Shown piece by piece: positions 46,286 through 59,097 of a stretch of DNA of 64,000 bases (the stretch's first letter is position 1; each line of letters opens with the position of its first letter). The stretch is taken from assembly GCA_964030475.1 (NCBI GenBank), contig CAXIPT010000001.1, positions 724,229 through 788,228 of the forward strand, given 5' to 3'. The notes below the pieces were generated by a model. That model was not told the origin of the DNA. It saw nothing but the letters and a program-made list of their open reading frames with translations, and searched no databases. Made by a program: the position numbers and the translations under genes. This stretch comes from Tethya wilhelma (taxonomy: Eukaryota; Porifera; Demospongiae; Tethyida; Tethyidae).

Positions 46286-49200
46286 TTAATTGTTTTTCAG
46301 TTCTTCCAAAGTTTCCTCCAGCAAGTGCACCAATTTATCAGCTTTGCTCTCAGTGTACTGGTTCTCTTCAGCCTTGTTTGTCTCTTTGGCCTGATTTGTT
46401 ACTTTCTTTTCTTCCTGCTCTTGAGTTGAGGGTCGCTGTGTAAATGAAGAATGATATAGGTCATGATCAATGATCAAACTGTTATAGCAATGCTCTTATG
46501 CACTATAGCATTGCTTTTATGCACATGCATCTAGTGCACAAATTTTAAATGTACACACTCACACACATCATGCACTTACTCGGCGCAGTGATCGTTTTTC
46601 GTCATCCTTCAAAATGTTTCTAAGAGCTTCTGGAATTCTTTCTACAAACTTTGGATCATCCAGATCAACTGGCTCTAAGAAGGTCCCACTCTTTGTGCCC
46701 TGCGTATCAACTTTGCCACTAGACCCATCCTTGTCTGCAAGGATGCGGACCAGCTCCTCTTCCAGCTCTTCAGTCGAAGCTAGCTTCTCATTCTTCGAGG
46801 TTATAGCGGAAGGTCCATCTCCAGGACAGTCGTACTTAAGAGCAAAATTTTGAGAGGCTACACAGGCAGGTAGATTCTGGAATGTACCCCTTGAGTTTCG
46901 GATATCATTGGTCGTAAAAACTGTGTGATATGCACTAGGAGCTCCAGGAGGTGAAGTGTTAGCAGGAAGGTCAGAGTTTACTGTCAGTTGACATCCAAGG
47001 AAGTTTGTTAGATCACCATTAGCAACTGTTGGGAAAATGGCAATGAGGCTGTTAACAGCGGTTGTAGGACATTCGAATGGAATGCATCGTTCCACTATCT
47101 GAGAGTTTGGCTCCTCAACAACAGGATAGTTCTCGTATACATTAGATACTGATTTGCTCATGAAGTAGAACTCCACCTTTTCATCGTGAGGCAAGAACTG
47201 GACCTTGTGGTAGCACAGAGGATCTTCTCTCCAAGGCTCAAAATTGATGGATGGGATGGCCAAAAAGCACAACTGCTTGGTTCCCAGTAAGAAAGGGTTG
47301 GGTTGAACAGTTTGAATGGCGTCGGCATTGTCACAGATTATCCTAGCCATGTTTGCATTTTTAATTTGAGCCAACTGTTCGGGAGTGAAGGCTTGGGCTC
47401 CATCGGTCCTCTCGTACCAGAATCGATCTCCTGCTCTGAGGTTGGAGAAGGTGAGTGCAAAAATGCAAGCAAAAGTGGGACCAATGAGAGCTCCAGGGAG
47501 AGGCTCCTCTGCCAGCCCACCTACAAACAGGTCAACACTATCCAGAGATCCGTACGTCTGAAGGAATCTGATCTTTGTCAACTCGTTTGCAAAGTTTACC
47601 GTTTCGTAGCTGCTGACGTTGTCCCTGAAATGTGCCTGGCAGAAGTCTCTCCAGACTGTGTAAGGAGGTAGACCGTGATCCCTGCTTCGCTGAATGTTAA
47701 GAGAGGCCAAATCCATTCCTGGAGAATTGGCAGTTTCGAACAAACGTGTGGTCAGAATTGAGTTGAGGAACTCGTCGAGGCGTCGGGCAGGCTGGTTGAT
47801 CCATCCTCTCACGATGGGGTCAGTACCGCCACCGTTGAAGTACTCCTGAGGGTTCATGAAGGCGTTGACCAGGCTGAGAGGTCCTTGCTCAATTGGCTGA
47901 AAGCTTGAGTCGAGTCTCTGAAATTCGTTTTGAATTTGACTGTGTCCAAATCGATAAGCTGCAGTGGCAAAGGCGTTGGGAACAGTTACATCTATCACAG
48001 GTTGGTAGCCGGGGTAGGATCCGATCATTGCATCAAACATCTCTTGACCAAATATGGCTGGGAGGTACTCCTCATAGTGGATACGCTGGACCTCTGCGAT
48101 GACGATCTTTCGTGCTTCCTGGTAGACCCTCTCGTCGTCCCACTCTTGGTTGATGTTGGCCAGAGCTCTGGCCACCCTGTTGTGTTCACGGAGCCAGATG
48201 GTGTGCATCATTGTCAGAGAGAGCTGCTCATTGGCACGGACGTCACCACCAACAAAACAAGACTCACGACCTGGAGGACAGCACCTTCCATTCTCCCCGG
48301 GAGAACTCCTTCGCACCTGACCTTTGTAGTCCTCAATCGGAGTGATGCAGGTTCCATCAGGCTCTGGTGCAGCAGGCACTTCAGGCAGGGAAGCTCTTCC
48401 GGTACCCTCAGGGAAGTTAGCTCCTTCTTTGAGCAGTCCACCGGTAAAATTGCGCAAGAAATCAGCTCGTGCTCTTGTTGATCCGTATATCATTGAGCCA
48501 TCGATGTAGTGGGTGAGTTCGTTGATCTGTTCGCGAGGCTCAAACTCAAACGTCTGTCGGCAAATGGGGATTGTGCGACGGAATTCAAGACAATCTCCGT
48601 TGTTAGGTTGGCCCAATCCAAAGGATTGGTCATCACTTGGTACTTGAATAGGCAAGCAAATGTCATCAGCTTCACATCCGTGGCACTCGACGCCAGTGAA
48701 CTCTACTGCCAAATCAAGATCGTGGTCCATGAACTGTCCCCACTGCATCACCAAGTGGGTGTGCTCTCCATCATCGATAAGACGGTCGGTGATAATGGTA
48801 TCACTCACCAGACGGGCGCTAGGGTGGGGTGGAGCGAAAGGACCGTGGAAGATGTTATCCGTCATTTTGCTCTGTCTGAATCCATTTGGTTGGTTGAGGC
48901 CATCTTCGTAGCGGGGTGGAATGAATCGTCGGAAACCTGTCAGGGAAGAGCCTTCAGCTGGACGCTCCAAGTTGTTGCAAGTACCATCAGGAGTACGGAT
49001 GGTGTTGAAGAAAGGAACAAGGCTACAGTCAATGTCTTCATCACGGATTTCTTCACATTCAATTTCTTGATTGATGTGTGCAAATTCCTTCTTTGTGAGC
49101 AGCGTGCCTGGAGTGTGGAATAGTTCCTGAGCCAACACTTCAGCCTGTTCTGTTTTGCTTGCAACTGAAGCAATTTTAACTCGTTTCTTTTCAAGCAACA

Positions 49201-49653
49201 ATCGTTCTGCTCTGCGGACAGCATCTTCCATCGTCAAACGTGCTTTCCCCATCTTTTCTGCTCTTTGAGATGCCTTGCGGAAGAACCTACTCAAGAGTTG
49301 AGCTGAAGTAATACCACTCTTAGATTGTGCTTTGGCATTCTCCATTCTCTTCCTATCAAACTCCTCTATATTTGCTTTGGCTTCTTTCACAGCCTGCTGG
49401 GTGGCTTCCATTCTCTCTGTGGAACAACAGATACAGTGAATGAATGAACCTGTAGTCTAGTGTAATGCACCCATGTTAAAACGTGCTGTTTACGACTTAA
49501 GTGGTAGGCATGCCACATAATTTCAGTAATAAAATGCTAGCCAATGCATTGCAGATCAAGTTTACCATCATCAGTGAAATCAGAGCTCTTGTATCTTGCC
49601 AATGCAACTGCCAAGCAAGCAGCAAGCAAGCAAATCTGCAGTGCTGCCCTCAT
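46286..49653 (-). CDS. Secreted animal heme peroxidase
   Basis: Three exons: 49566-49653, 46580-49416 and 46286-46435 (3075 nt, 1024 aa). Signal peptide residues 1-19 (MRAALQICLLAACLAVALA); this ATG is preferred over an upstream in-frame one for that reason. Residues 32-130 are Lys/Glu/Ala-rich and probably coiled-coil. The peroxidase domain follows (about 180-720): SSLTGFRRFIPP, distal His261 in MQWGQFMDHDLDLAVEF with the calcium-binding DLDLAVE segment, catalytic Arg in WLREHNRVARAL, proximal His521 in YRFGHSQIQNEF, and LNIQRSRDHGLPPY. This matches the peroxidasin/peroxinectin/thyroid-peroxidase family, which uses H2O2 to oxidise halides or phenols outside the cell. The C-terminus is charged and helical (HLLEETLEELKNN) and unlike peroxidasin, which has LRR and Ig domains. 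The single 2.8-kb exon is unusual next to the short exons of its neighbours. Confidence 0.9.
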
Positions 49654-50861
49654 AGTGATTCCTTCCCTCCAACAGTAAACGTTTTTTCTTTTCCACAAGT
49701 TCTGCAACTGCTTTTTGCTCGAGTCAACCGCTGCATTTATAGGGAACAGGTTGTTCACACTAATTTAACCACTTCCTCTTTCGTTAAAGGAAGTACTTTG
49801 TGATAATGTGGTGAGTAAATAAACCAACACACAGGATGCTCTTGTGAGTGGTTCAAACAAATATGACCACTGATTTCAGAAGCCCGTTGTCCAAGTTCCA
49901 TAGGGCTATATCCTGATTAGTAAACCAGAATCCTCTTGGGGAAGCACTTGACAATCCCCAGAGCAGCCAGCTGTCTACACAGCAGAGGCCACTGCTTATA
50001 ATGTGCATGCACACCTACCAAGAAACACACACTGTGTACCTGATCTATCATGATGCAATTTTGTTGTGTCTAAACACATGCAAATATTTTTCTTCCTAAT
50101 TCTGAAGTATCCTTGCCTATATGTGCTGGTGCATCCATGCAGCAATCGTTATATCATGAAGCAAACTGCATATTTGTTCATCTCTGTTTACAGACAAGGC
50201 ATTCACTGATTCAGATCATTGCAAGACACATACTAGGCATGCATGTAAGTACATGCACCTGCATGTACTGTGTCACATCTGTCTACCATCATCTGTCATA
50301 ATTCAAAGTGAAAGTATAATAGTATGCATACTACAATAATATTTTAAAAATTTATGATAACAAAATACCATTGGGTTTCTTTTCCCCACTCAGATATGTC
50401 TATAGATTTCAGGTACACAAAAACAAAGGTGCTCCATAGGCTACTATAGTTTTACATATAATACTATAGTATTGTTCCCATGTAAGCAAGAGAAAGGGAA
50501 TAAGGTTACGTACCTGATTACACTATTGGTGACATTTTATGTAATGATAATTATACATTGTGTAAATCAGAAGAAAATTGTAACAAATTATGTTGTTATT
50601 TTCTGACACATGCACATTAGCCCTTGGTGCAGTTGGTGTCACTATGTGAGATTGAGTCTTAATTCACCTGAAGCTCAATAAGAGGATAGACAAACAAAAT
50701 TATGTGCAGCCCTGATTTCATGCAAGACACACTTATACAACATAATTCATGAATATTTGCAAACTGTGAGGTTGTGCTAATTTGTATAGTAAGCCATAAT
50801 TAACAGCCACATCCCTCAGCTCTAGCCAATGGTTCCACAACTGCAGATAAGTAGAGTCTTG

Positions 50862-50942
50862 TTCCCAGGCTCTTCCCTCGCGAACATTTCCAGTACAAAA
50901 CAAAGGAAATATTTGCGAAGGAGGAGCCTGGACACGAGGCTA
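50862..50942. mobile_element. Foldback element, older copy
   Basis: CTTGTTCCCAGGCTCTTCC on the left and GGAGCCTGGACACGAGGC on the right are imperfect inverses around TCGCGAACATTTCC and GGAAATATTTGCGA. Same family as the hairpins at 43912 and 31646. Confidence 0.8.
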
Positions 50943-50999
50943 GCAGGTAAGATTGTGTCTGTCATGGCAGGATGAAAGTGTTCTGATTATGTATACACC

Positions 51000-51563
51000 A
51001 TGGCTGTTCATGAAAATGAAACAGTGACAAAAAATATTGTCTGTTCCAGCTTGCTCCATGCTGAAGCAACCATAAAATTATTTGTTTACCGCCTAGTCTC
51101 ATCAAAGCATAATATTATAGCTAGGAGAGTGACATCATGTTATTCAGTATCCTGTTCACTGAGGAACACCTACAGCGATTTCCTTAATCTTAGAAACCAC
51201 GTACTCACAACTCATGCATTCACACAGGATAAGGGAAAGCATACTACAGGCCACCACTTAGTAGCTGTGATAAGTCAGGTCTGGGGATCCCATCATGTTG
51301 GGGAAGCTTCATGCATGCAGGCTGATACTATTACATGTGCCATGACCCACAGTGAATTGTTGAAGATGGGGAATTATCATGAAAATTATAGCTTTGTAGA
51401 TATGAAACAATATCGCAATCAGTGTAATGTTGTCACGCACACACACTGTAAGGTCACTATTGAACACACAATCATTTATTTCACAAACAGCATCCTGTAC
51501 AATGTTGTCCTTTTATGCCCTGAGGGGAAGTTTACAGACACGTACCAAAAGGAGAGCTCATAA
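51000..51563 (+). other. Uncharacterised long open frame
   Basis: An ATG-initiated 187-codon frame. It has no recognisable domain, signal peptide or membrane segment, and no homology to other genes here. It may be chance. Confidence 0.2.
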
Positions 51564-52837
51564 ACTCCCCTCCTTTCTCATCTGATCACCGCATGTAATG
51601 GATACACCTTTCAAAGTAAAGGTGTTTATCATTATTGTTGGTGTTTCCATGTAGAGATCCACAAAATACCCATATGCATGCAGGAAAGTCCCAATATACA
51701 GGATATCCAAACAAACAGAGTGCATGTAGACGTGCTCAAAACATGATACATACACAGAAACCGTGGAGATATCACTACAATTCCCATGACCTATATAGTG
51801 TGCCATATTTGTGACCATGCAATGTAACTTACAATGAATACTAGAGTATAGTGTGAGTAGTAGGAATGGATGTCCTTTTGGGAGCTGGTGCATGCTTTTG
51901 TCATTGTCTCTAGATACTGATAGCTGAACTTGTAGTATGTGACATTGTTGCAGTTTCACAATCGTACATGCCATCGTACACAATGAGACCCAGAGATAAC
52001 ACAGAATCTCTAGTCACAAGAGACTTAGTTCTAATGTATTGTGGAAAGTACCAGTAACTAAGAGTAATTAATTAATTGTCTTTCAACTGAGTCACTTGAT
52101 CATCATTGTGTATTGTTATACACAATTATATAAGCAGTGTATGCATGCACATAATTACAACACCTGCATGCATGTACACTGGTACAGATAATGACACTAA
52201 TGTGTCACATGTCCAGGGGCAAGAGGGTCCCAAAATGTCACAGTATGATGCATATACTGGCTGCAGGCTCACCTGCACTATATATAGCTATATATGAGAC
52301 TTGCCAGATGATAGTTTCTGTAGTTCAGTGACATGTACAAGTTCACAAAATTAATGTGCATTCTCCACAACTGAGTGTATGATGGCTGGACTCAGTGTAC
52401 ACCATAGACTCAGTGCGGCCAGACTATCATAGTGGGTTGTGTGCAATAATTATTATCCTATTGTTATGTAAAACTATCATGGTACAGATGTAAATGAGTT
52501 CAATTGTCCCTTCCTAGTAGACTATATTGTTCAAGTTTGTACTGATAAAATGAGTCTCAAAATCTGTAGGTATAATGATATGGCATGTTAATATGAGGTA
52601 AAGGTCGTCATTGAAAGAAGCGTGCATATGAAAAGTATGCATGCGCATTCTTGTTGGTCGTACATATTAACTCAATCATGCAAGACTAGTGTGTTATTAC
52701 ATTAATTTTGACAACAATCATTGTTTATTTCTAATTTTGAGCAGTTAGTGTTTTAAAGCAGTGAATAGCACTTCAAAGCTCAATACAAACCTAACTAGAC
52801 CCTCCTGTGGCCTCCTGCTAGATCCTTCGTCATGCAT

Positions 52838-52902
52838 AGGCCTTGATAGATTATGCTCAAGACTCTGCCTATTTTTCTTTTCTTTTATGCTCAAAGAATG
52901 GC
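52838..52902. repeat. Partial copy of the ATTATGCTC MITE
   Basis: The first 65 bp of the element at 28642 (TAGGCCTTGATAGATTATGC onwards), followed at 52911 by GGACCGAATTCATAATTATT, which is the reverse complement of 28377-28393 and its flank. The chimeric arrangement suggests repeated rearrangement of these repeats. Confidence 0.7.
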
Positions 52903-53156
52903 CCAATGGACCGAATTCATAATTATTATTCTAAATAACGCACACCACCGCGCGCTATGGCGGGAAACAGTTTCTGGGTCAAACATTTGCACAGGGTTTT
53001 TCATGAATTTTATGCATGTTTAGCACAGGTTTTTAGCAGCTGTATCAAATTGTGAGCTGATTTTGCCAAGTTTAATAGTCAGAAGAACTTCAAAGTAAGT
53101 GGGAAACCAGAATTCAGTTCAGATTTTGGGAGTTGTAGTGATCCAGTAGGAGCATT

Positions 53157-54656
53157 TTGAAAGGTCCTTTGTACCAGCATGTAGTCAGCACTTTGCACAG
53201 CCTATTCTGCTTGCAACGTAGACTGATCCTTGAAGCTAACTATTGGGTCATATACCACAAAGACACACAAAGTTACACAAAGACTTCTAGAGGCTTGAGG
53301 CGTTGGTTGACTGCCACAAAGCTATCACTAAGCAATGTTAGTAAGCATACCAGAATCTGCAGTGCTCACTTTGCTGGATCCAAAAAAAGAAGCAATCATG
53401 ACATCCCTACAGTGTTTCAGTGGTGTCAAAGGAAGCTACCGGTTCGAAAACCAACTCCTTCAAAAGTGTATCTAACCCGTGATGACAGAAGACGCCAGAT
53501 ATTGCACGATCATTCATACAGTTGTAGCTCTACGACAATCTCTTATGATCAAGTGACTACCATGGAGTGTGATCAATATGGGTCATCTTTGTTAGCAGTA
53601 CTTACTCCATGTGACAAATCTGTGAGACTCTTTTCTGATGCTTCTGTAGGTACTCAGTTACTAGTCTTCTCTGATACTTCTGTGAATACAGAATCAACAC
53701 CTACTCATGATAAGAGTACCCAAACTGATGCTTTCACTCCGTTTCGTATCGAGCAAATAGCACACAGTGATAAGGAGATCAAGCTTCATACTGGATTTCC
53801 AAATTATGATACATTGCTAATATGCTATAATTTTCTTGGCCCAAGCGTATTTCAACTTCGCTACTGGAACGATCAAACTACAAGTTCTAGAAATTGTGAT
53901 GAAAATAGGGGGTGTCCTCGAACTCTCTCCCCTTTAAATGAATTTTTTCTTGTTCTATGTCGTCTCCGCTTAGGATTGTTTGAATTTGATCTAGGGAAAC
54001 GCTTCGGTGTTTCTCAGCCAACAGTATCCCGCATTATCACAACTTGGATAAACTTGATGTACTGCAAGTTCAAAGAGGTTCCCACTTGGCCCACAAGGGA
54101 GCATGTCACAGCCACAATGCCTCATTCATTTCAAGATTACCCACAAACCAGAGTGATCATTGATGCTACTGAGATCAACATTGAACAACCCTCAAGTCCA
54201 GCAACCCAACAGCTCACTTTCAGCCCATACAAGAATCACAATACCTTGAAGGCAATAATTGGAATCACTCCTTCAGGTGCCATAAGTTTTGTTTCCAAAC
54301 TTTACGGTGGCAGCATATCAGACAGAGAGTTGACAATTGAGTGTGGCATTTTGGATCTTCTTGAGCCTGGAGATTCAGTTATGGCTGACAAAGGATTTAC
54401 AATAGCTGATTTGCTTGCAGGAAGAGGTGTTACTCTGAATATTCCACCTTTGAAAACTCAGGATCAGTTGAGTGAGATTGAACTTTTAGAAACAAGAAGA
54501 ATAGCAACTCTTCGCATCCATGTGGAGAGGGCTATCAAGAGAGTCAAGGCATTTAAGATTTTGCAGGAGACATTTTCAAACTGCATGGCTGGCATTGCGG
54601 AGCAGATTTTCTTTGTTTGTTGTTTCCTTAGCAACTTTCAGAGGCCTCTAGTTTAA
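53157..54656 (+). CDS. THAP/Harbinger-type DDE transposase, N-terminus incomplete
   Basis: An open frame of about 499 codons without ATG at its left edge, so the true start or a 5' exon is missing. Near residue 65 the motif RICSAHF then PTVFQW is the second half of a THAP zinc finger (C-x2-H); the first Cys pair was not found upstream. Residues about 250-300 are a helix-turn-helix-like region (RFGVSQPTVSRIITTW). The C-terminal half is a DDE_4 catalytic domain: VIIDATEINIEQPSS (first Asp), MADKGFTIADLL (second Asp) and HVERAIKRVKAFKIL (Glu). Such proteins move PIF/Harbinger or ISL2EU elements. No clear terminal inverted repeats were found, and the frame is intact, so it could be a recent copy or a domesticated one. 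It lies between the ATTATGCTC MITE fragment and the inverted esterase promoter. Confidence 0.85.
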   Translation: MKGPLYQHVVSTLHSLFCLQRRLILEANYWVIYHKDTQSYTKTSRGLRRWLTATKLSLSNVSKHTRICSAHFAGSKKRSNHDIPTVFQWCQRKLPVRKPTPSKVYLTRDDRRRQILHDHSYSCSSTTISYDQVTTMECDQYGSSLLAVLTPCDKSVRLFSDASVGTQLLVFSDTSVNTESTPTHDKSTQTDAFTPFRIEQIAHSDKEIKLHTGFPNYDTLLICYNFLGPSVFQLRYWNDQTTSSRNCDENRGCPRTLSPLNEFFLVLCRLRLGLFEFDLGKRFGVSQPTVSRIITTWINLMYCKFKEVPTWPTREHVTATMPHSFQDYPQTRVIIDATEINIEQPSSPATQQLTFSPYKNHNTLKAIIGITPSGAISFVSKLYGGSISDRELTIECGILDLLEPGDSVMADKGFTIADLLAGRGVTLNIPPLKTQDQLSEIELLETRRIATLRIHVERAIKRVKAFKILQETFSNCMAGIAEQIFFVCCFLSNFQRPLV

Positions 54657-54888
54657 CTCCTGATTCATGTCATTGACTGTATTATAGTTCAAGTTATTAT
54701 AATGTCATCAGTGTAGTATCATGATCATGTGACATTGTGTGACTGAGCACATGGCAGAGTGAGAGTATAAAGGTAAGCTAAACAAGACTGATATGAATCT
54801 AGAATAAATGATGTAAGTAAGTTAGTGACAAACAGTTTTATGTCTAAAAATATCATCTCAAAATTAACGTTTATGATCTGTAGTGTGC

Positions 54889-55110
54889 CTATACAACTGT
54901 GTCTGTGAGCAGCAATAATACAAATATTGATTGTTTACCAGCGCACAAGGCAAAGAAACTCGTCAAACAAAAGAACCAGTTGTAAGCCATCATGAGCCTA
55001 GAGTTCGCTGGCTGCGCGCCCAAGTCACATGACTGATAGCGCCCAATAAAGGGGGTGGGGCTGATCGGGTAGTACGCATGCGCAGTAGCGCACATCCGCG
55101 GCGCTTTTCG
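54889..55110 (-). pseudogene. Inverted copy of the esterase promoter and first exon
   Basis: This is the reverse complement, with few changes, of 55405-55620. It includes a complete 52-nt first exon on the minus strand (54939-54990, MAYNWFFCLTSFFALCAG-type signal peptide) and its GTAAACAATC donor. No downstream esterase exons follow on the minus strand, where the transposase gene lies, so it is a 5' fragment. Whether it is transcribed is unknown. Confidence 0.9.
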
Positions 55111-55529
55111 ATGACGGTTCAGAACTTTTATAATAGCTGCTAAGGCAAGCTGACCGGTGCATATTCAGCTGTCTGGGCTACAACTTAAAGTATAATAGTT
55201 GTATTCTGTCAATTCTCTATAAACTACACCCACTAATGACCTAGTCTCACTACCAATGACCATGCCGAGGCGTTCTGAGCTTTAATTATCTTTCCAATTC
55301 ATACTCACTAGCAACCTAGTCCGGTGTCATGTGAAATTGGTCACCCCCCATTTTAGTCACCCGAGGTGACTAATCGCACGGTAAAATTTAAAATTCTAGT
55401 CACCTGGATGCCGCAGATGTGCGCTTACTGTGCTTGCGTACTACCCGATCAGCCCCACCCCCTTTATTGGGCGCTGTCACGTCAGTCATGTGACAAAACA
55501 ACTCAGGCCCGCAGCAGCAAGCTTTTAGG

Positions 55530-58500
55530 ATGGCTTACAACTGGTTCTTTTGTTTGACGAGTTTCTTTGCCTTGTGTGCAGGTAAACAATCAATATTTGT
55601 ACTATTGCCGCTCACTGACACAACATAAGCGTTAATTTTGGGATATATTTAGAAACTGTTTGTATATCACTTAATTTATTATTCTAGCTAATATTTTGTT
55701 GTACAGGGCACAGTGTCTTAGCTCTCCCACCCCCACCTCCTGGACTAAGGTTTGCCAACATGTACGGCGATCACATGGTGCTCCAGCAGGCTCCTCACCA
55801 GGCCAGTCTGTGGGGCTTCGTACCCCAATGTGGAGAAGTGAATGTCATGTTTGACAGCAAGACTTACAAAGCCGACATCATCCAGCATAAAGGTAGTTAC
55901 TGCTATATCTCAAATGTATCACTTAGGCTTGATTTAATTGTCATAGGGTAGTATGGTTGTAACTTGATACTATTAATGGCTATGTGGCATGACTGTAGCG
56001 ATTTTTTAATGAGATGCATGACATGATATGACAAATGGTAACGATAGACACGCCCCTTGGTACATGGTGGGCAAAATTTGCACAGTAGTGATACTGCTAT
56101 GCTAAGCTTGAAAAGAGCACTTCAGTGAATAAGGATGCTTCAGCCAACTTCTCAGGTAATTGTAGACTAACTCGTACTTCACTAAAACTCTCGTTGGCTC
56201 GTAAGTCCAGTTAATGGTGGTTTTTGCATGCTATTTCTTACGTATTGTCACGGATGCTATTTCCTCGGATTTGTTGCTATTCAAAGTTTGTATGGACCCT
56301 TCTCCATGTTTTATCTGGCTTGCTGCTTCTATCATTAGTAGAAGGCTCTTTAGCTTGCGCTAAACTTAGCCTCCAGTGTCAGCCAGTACAAAATTCCATT
56401 TGCTTGCCCACCAATGGGCGTGGCCTGTGTCATAACGTGTCAAAAAAATGTCACTTCCACTTGTTTTGCGCTACTTTCCCGTGCGCATGGAAAAGGTCCA
56501 TTGAGTAAATGCTTCAGTGACACATGCCAAACTGTTTACAGTAGCTATACTTCATAGTTCTTGATGATTGTTGTACACCTATAGGTCCAACTGAGATGTG
56601 CAAGTGGCGTGTGACACTACCAGCAACTCAGGCAGATGCCACGAAGTCATACACCATCTCTGTCTCCTCTGGGAAGGAGACCATCACTCTCAAAGATGTC
56701 GTCTTTGGAGACGTGTGGGTGTGCAGTGGACAGAGCAACATGCAGTTCACTGTCCCTCAGGTGAAAACAGACCTGCACATGTAATTAGGCTTGTTTCTAT
56801 CTCTTTCAATATGATGATTACGCATGTACTAGTGTTTGTTATTTTTGTGTATATGTACCATCATTAAAAGTCAACCTTGTTATAATATTATGTTGCAGTC
56901 ATCAGAATGCCATTGAATGTGTGTTAGGTTTACAATGCCTCTGATGAGATTGCAACAGCTTCGAAGTATCCTCTGATTCGTCTCTTCACTGCTTCTCTCA
57001 TGAGTTCTGATGTACCAGTCGATGAGCTCCTTGGAGTGGAGCAGCAGTGGTCTGTAGCTGGACCTGGTGAGGGACAACATTGTGTATAGTTGTGCTCTGT
57101 TTGTGTATGGGATAGGGCTCATACTCCTGATCATAAATGAGTGATATTTTGTGTGCAGATAGCATCAATGGAAGTGCTTGGATGTACTTCTCGGCTACTT
57201 GCTGGTTCTTTGGACGCAATATCTTTGATAGTCTCAAGTACCCAATTGGTACAATGTAGTTATAGATAGCTGTGGTGTTTGATATTGATATAATGCTTTC
57301 CATTTACTGACTTGGAGTTTGATATGATGTTGAACTATGTTACAGGTCTCATTGCTACTGACTGGGGTGGTACTCCAGTGGAAGCATGGTCCTCTCCTGA
57401 TGCTCTTGCTAAATGTACTAAGCCAGACCTAGAAGATAGAGATGAAGAAAAGTAAGTTACTGAGAATTAAGAAGATTTTAAATTAAACCAATGACATTTT
57501 ATTTCTATCACTTGTATGTAGACAGTTTCTACAATCAACTGAGGGTCACACAGATCCTGATCATCGTACTCCTGGACCTAACCCACACACTCCTTCTGTC
57601 CTCTGGAATGCCATGATCCATCCTTTTCTCAATATGACCATCAAAGGAGCCATCTGGTACCAAGGAGAGTCCAATGCAGGTAAATACATACCATGCCTAT
57701 TATGCAATATTAAAATGTCATACTGTTTACAGGTCATCCTGACACCTACAACTGTACCTTTCCTGCCATGATTGATGACTGGAGAGAGAAGTGGAACATA
57801 TATACCATGAAACAGACTGACCCTCTCATGGGATTTGGCTTTGTACAGGTAACAATATTGTATTTGATTAACACACACATAATATATCAATGTCATTAAT
57901 GAGTCTCTCTATCTCCCCTAGTTGGCTCCCACTGGAAATGATAAAAATCTTGTTGATGGTTTCCCAGTGATCCGATGGGCTCAAACTGCAGACTATGGTT
58001 ACGTTCCAAATGACAGACTGAGGAATGTCTTCATGGCCGTTGCTGTTGACCTTGGTGACCCCACCTCTCCCTACGGCAGTATCCACCCTAGGGACAAGCA
58101 GGACGTGGGACTCAGACTGGCCATGAGTGCAAGGGCAGTGGTCTATGGGGAGAACATAGTCGACTTTCAAGGTCCCATTCCAAAAACAGCTACTGCAAGG
58201 TATCCTCGTATGATCCACTGCATCATGTGTGCTTGTATGACAGCTACAAAAGTTAATCCAATGATGTACTATAAACAATACTGACATGTGCATGAATCTG
58301 GTCTCTCAATTGTGTGTTTCACACAGAAATTCTATATTATTATAGAAACTGGCTATTTTGGTTCTAGTTGTAAACAGATCTTTCATCTTGATATCACAGT
58401 CCACCAACAGACTCCTCTGTGAAGGTCTCAGTCTCATTCCAGTATCATGGTACTCTGGAGACAAAGAGCTCTGATGGGTTTGAACTAGGCTGTGGTACGG

Positions 58501-58706
58501 AGGAGAACATGTCCCAGTGGTTTGAAGGGACGATGATCGGAGTCGACACAGACAAGGTGATCCTCCAATTCCCCAAGTGCCCCAGTGGGTCCCCAATCAT
58601 GGTGCGCTACCTCTGGCGCACCGACCCCTGTGACTTCAAGATGTGTGCTCTCTATGATCAAGAATCTCAGCTACCAGCTGGCCCATTTGTTATGAAAATC
58701 TCTTAA
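55530..58706 (+). CDS. SIAE: Sialate O-acetylesterase
   Basis: Ten exons: 55530-55581, 55707-55892, 56585-56760, 56928-57066, 57159-57248, 57346-57451, 57522-57679, 57733-57848, 57922-58199 and 58400-58706. The sum is 1608 nt, 535 aa, with all phases correct. Exon 1 is a signal peptide (FFCLTSFFALCAG). The mature chain starts with FANMYGDHMVLQQAPHQASL and carries the SGNH-type nucleophile block CSGQSNMQFT (Ser near 130), GLIATDWGGTPVEAWS, GAIWYQGESNA and GSIHPRDKQDVG (catalytic His near 396). This is the family that removes 9-O-acetyl groups from sialic acids, usually in lysosomes or after secretion. Sponges may use it on other acetylated sugars; substrate is inference. The length matches the family. 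A broken tandem copy follows at 59098. Confidence 0.92.
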
Positions 58707-59097
58707 ACTCTGATTATTGACTTCTTCAAACAGAGATATCGAGGGTTTGTGTGGATTTATTTATGTCGTTTCACTTGTTGGATTCTAGTATGTACAGTGT
58801 GTGAATTCTACTGTTTTGTGTAGGTAGTGACTAATTTAAAGTGAGATGTGAATGAGGTTATTGCATACATCATTGAAGTTTTGTAGTTGAGTTAAGTTCA
58901 AATCTCTCACTGCGAAGTAATTTTAATCTGCAAAGCAATTAAGAAAGCATTCATTGATATTCCTGTATGTACTTATATAGCTGAGAAGAATTCTGTTATG
59001 TAAGTGAGGAATAGTAATCATACAGATACTGTGAACACTGATCATGTGATTTCTCAGTGCAGCTGTTAGGAATAAACAATCTATCATTCTATGCTCC
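58707..59097. other. Spacer between esterase and its broken copy
   Basis: Noncoding spacer, probably the 3' UTR of the esterase gene and the promoter of the copy. Confidence 0.6.

Larger units (their letters stand above)
49654..52837. other. Intergenic, no confirmed gene
   Basis: It contains the hairpin at 50862-50942 and AT-rich DNA. A 187-codon frame at 51000-51563 (+) and a 141-codon frame at 51558-51983 (-) are long for chance, but their translations show no domain, no repeat and unusual Cys/His content. Confidence 0.5.

Noticed and set aside
51558..51983. 141-codon minus-strand frame
   Set aside because: No domain, no splice context and composition like the surrounding noncoding DNA.
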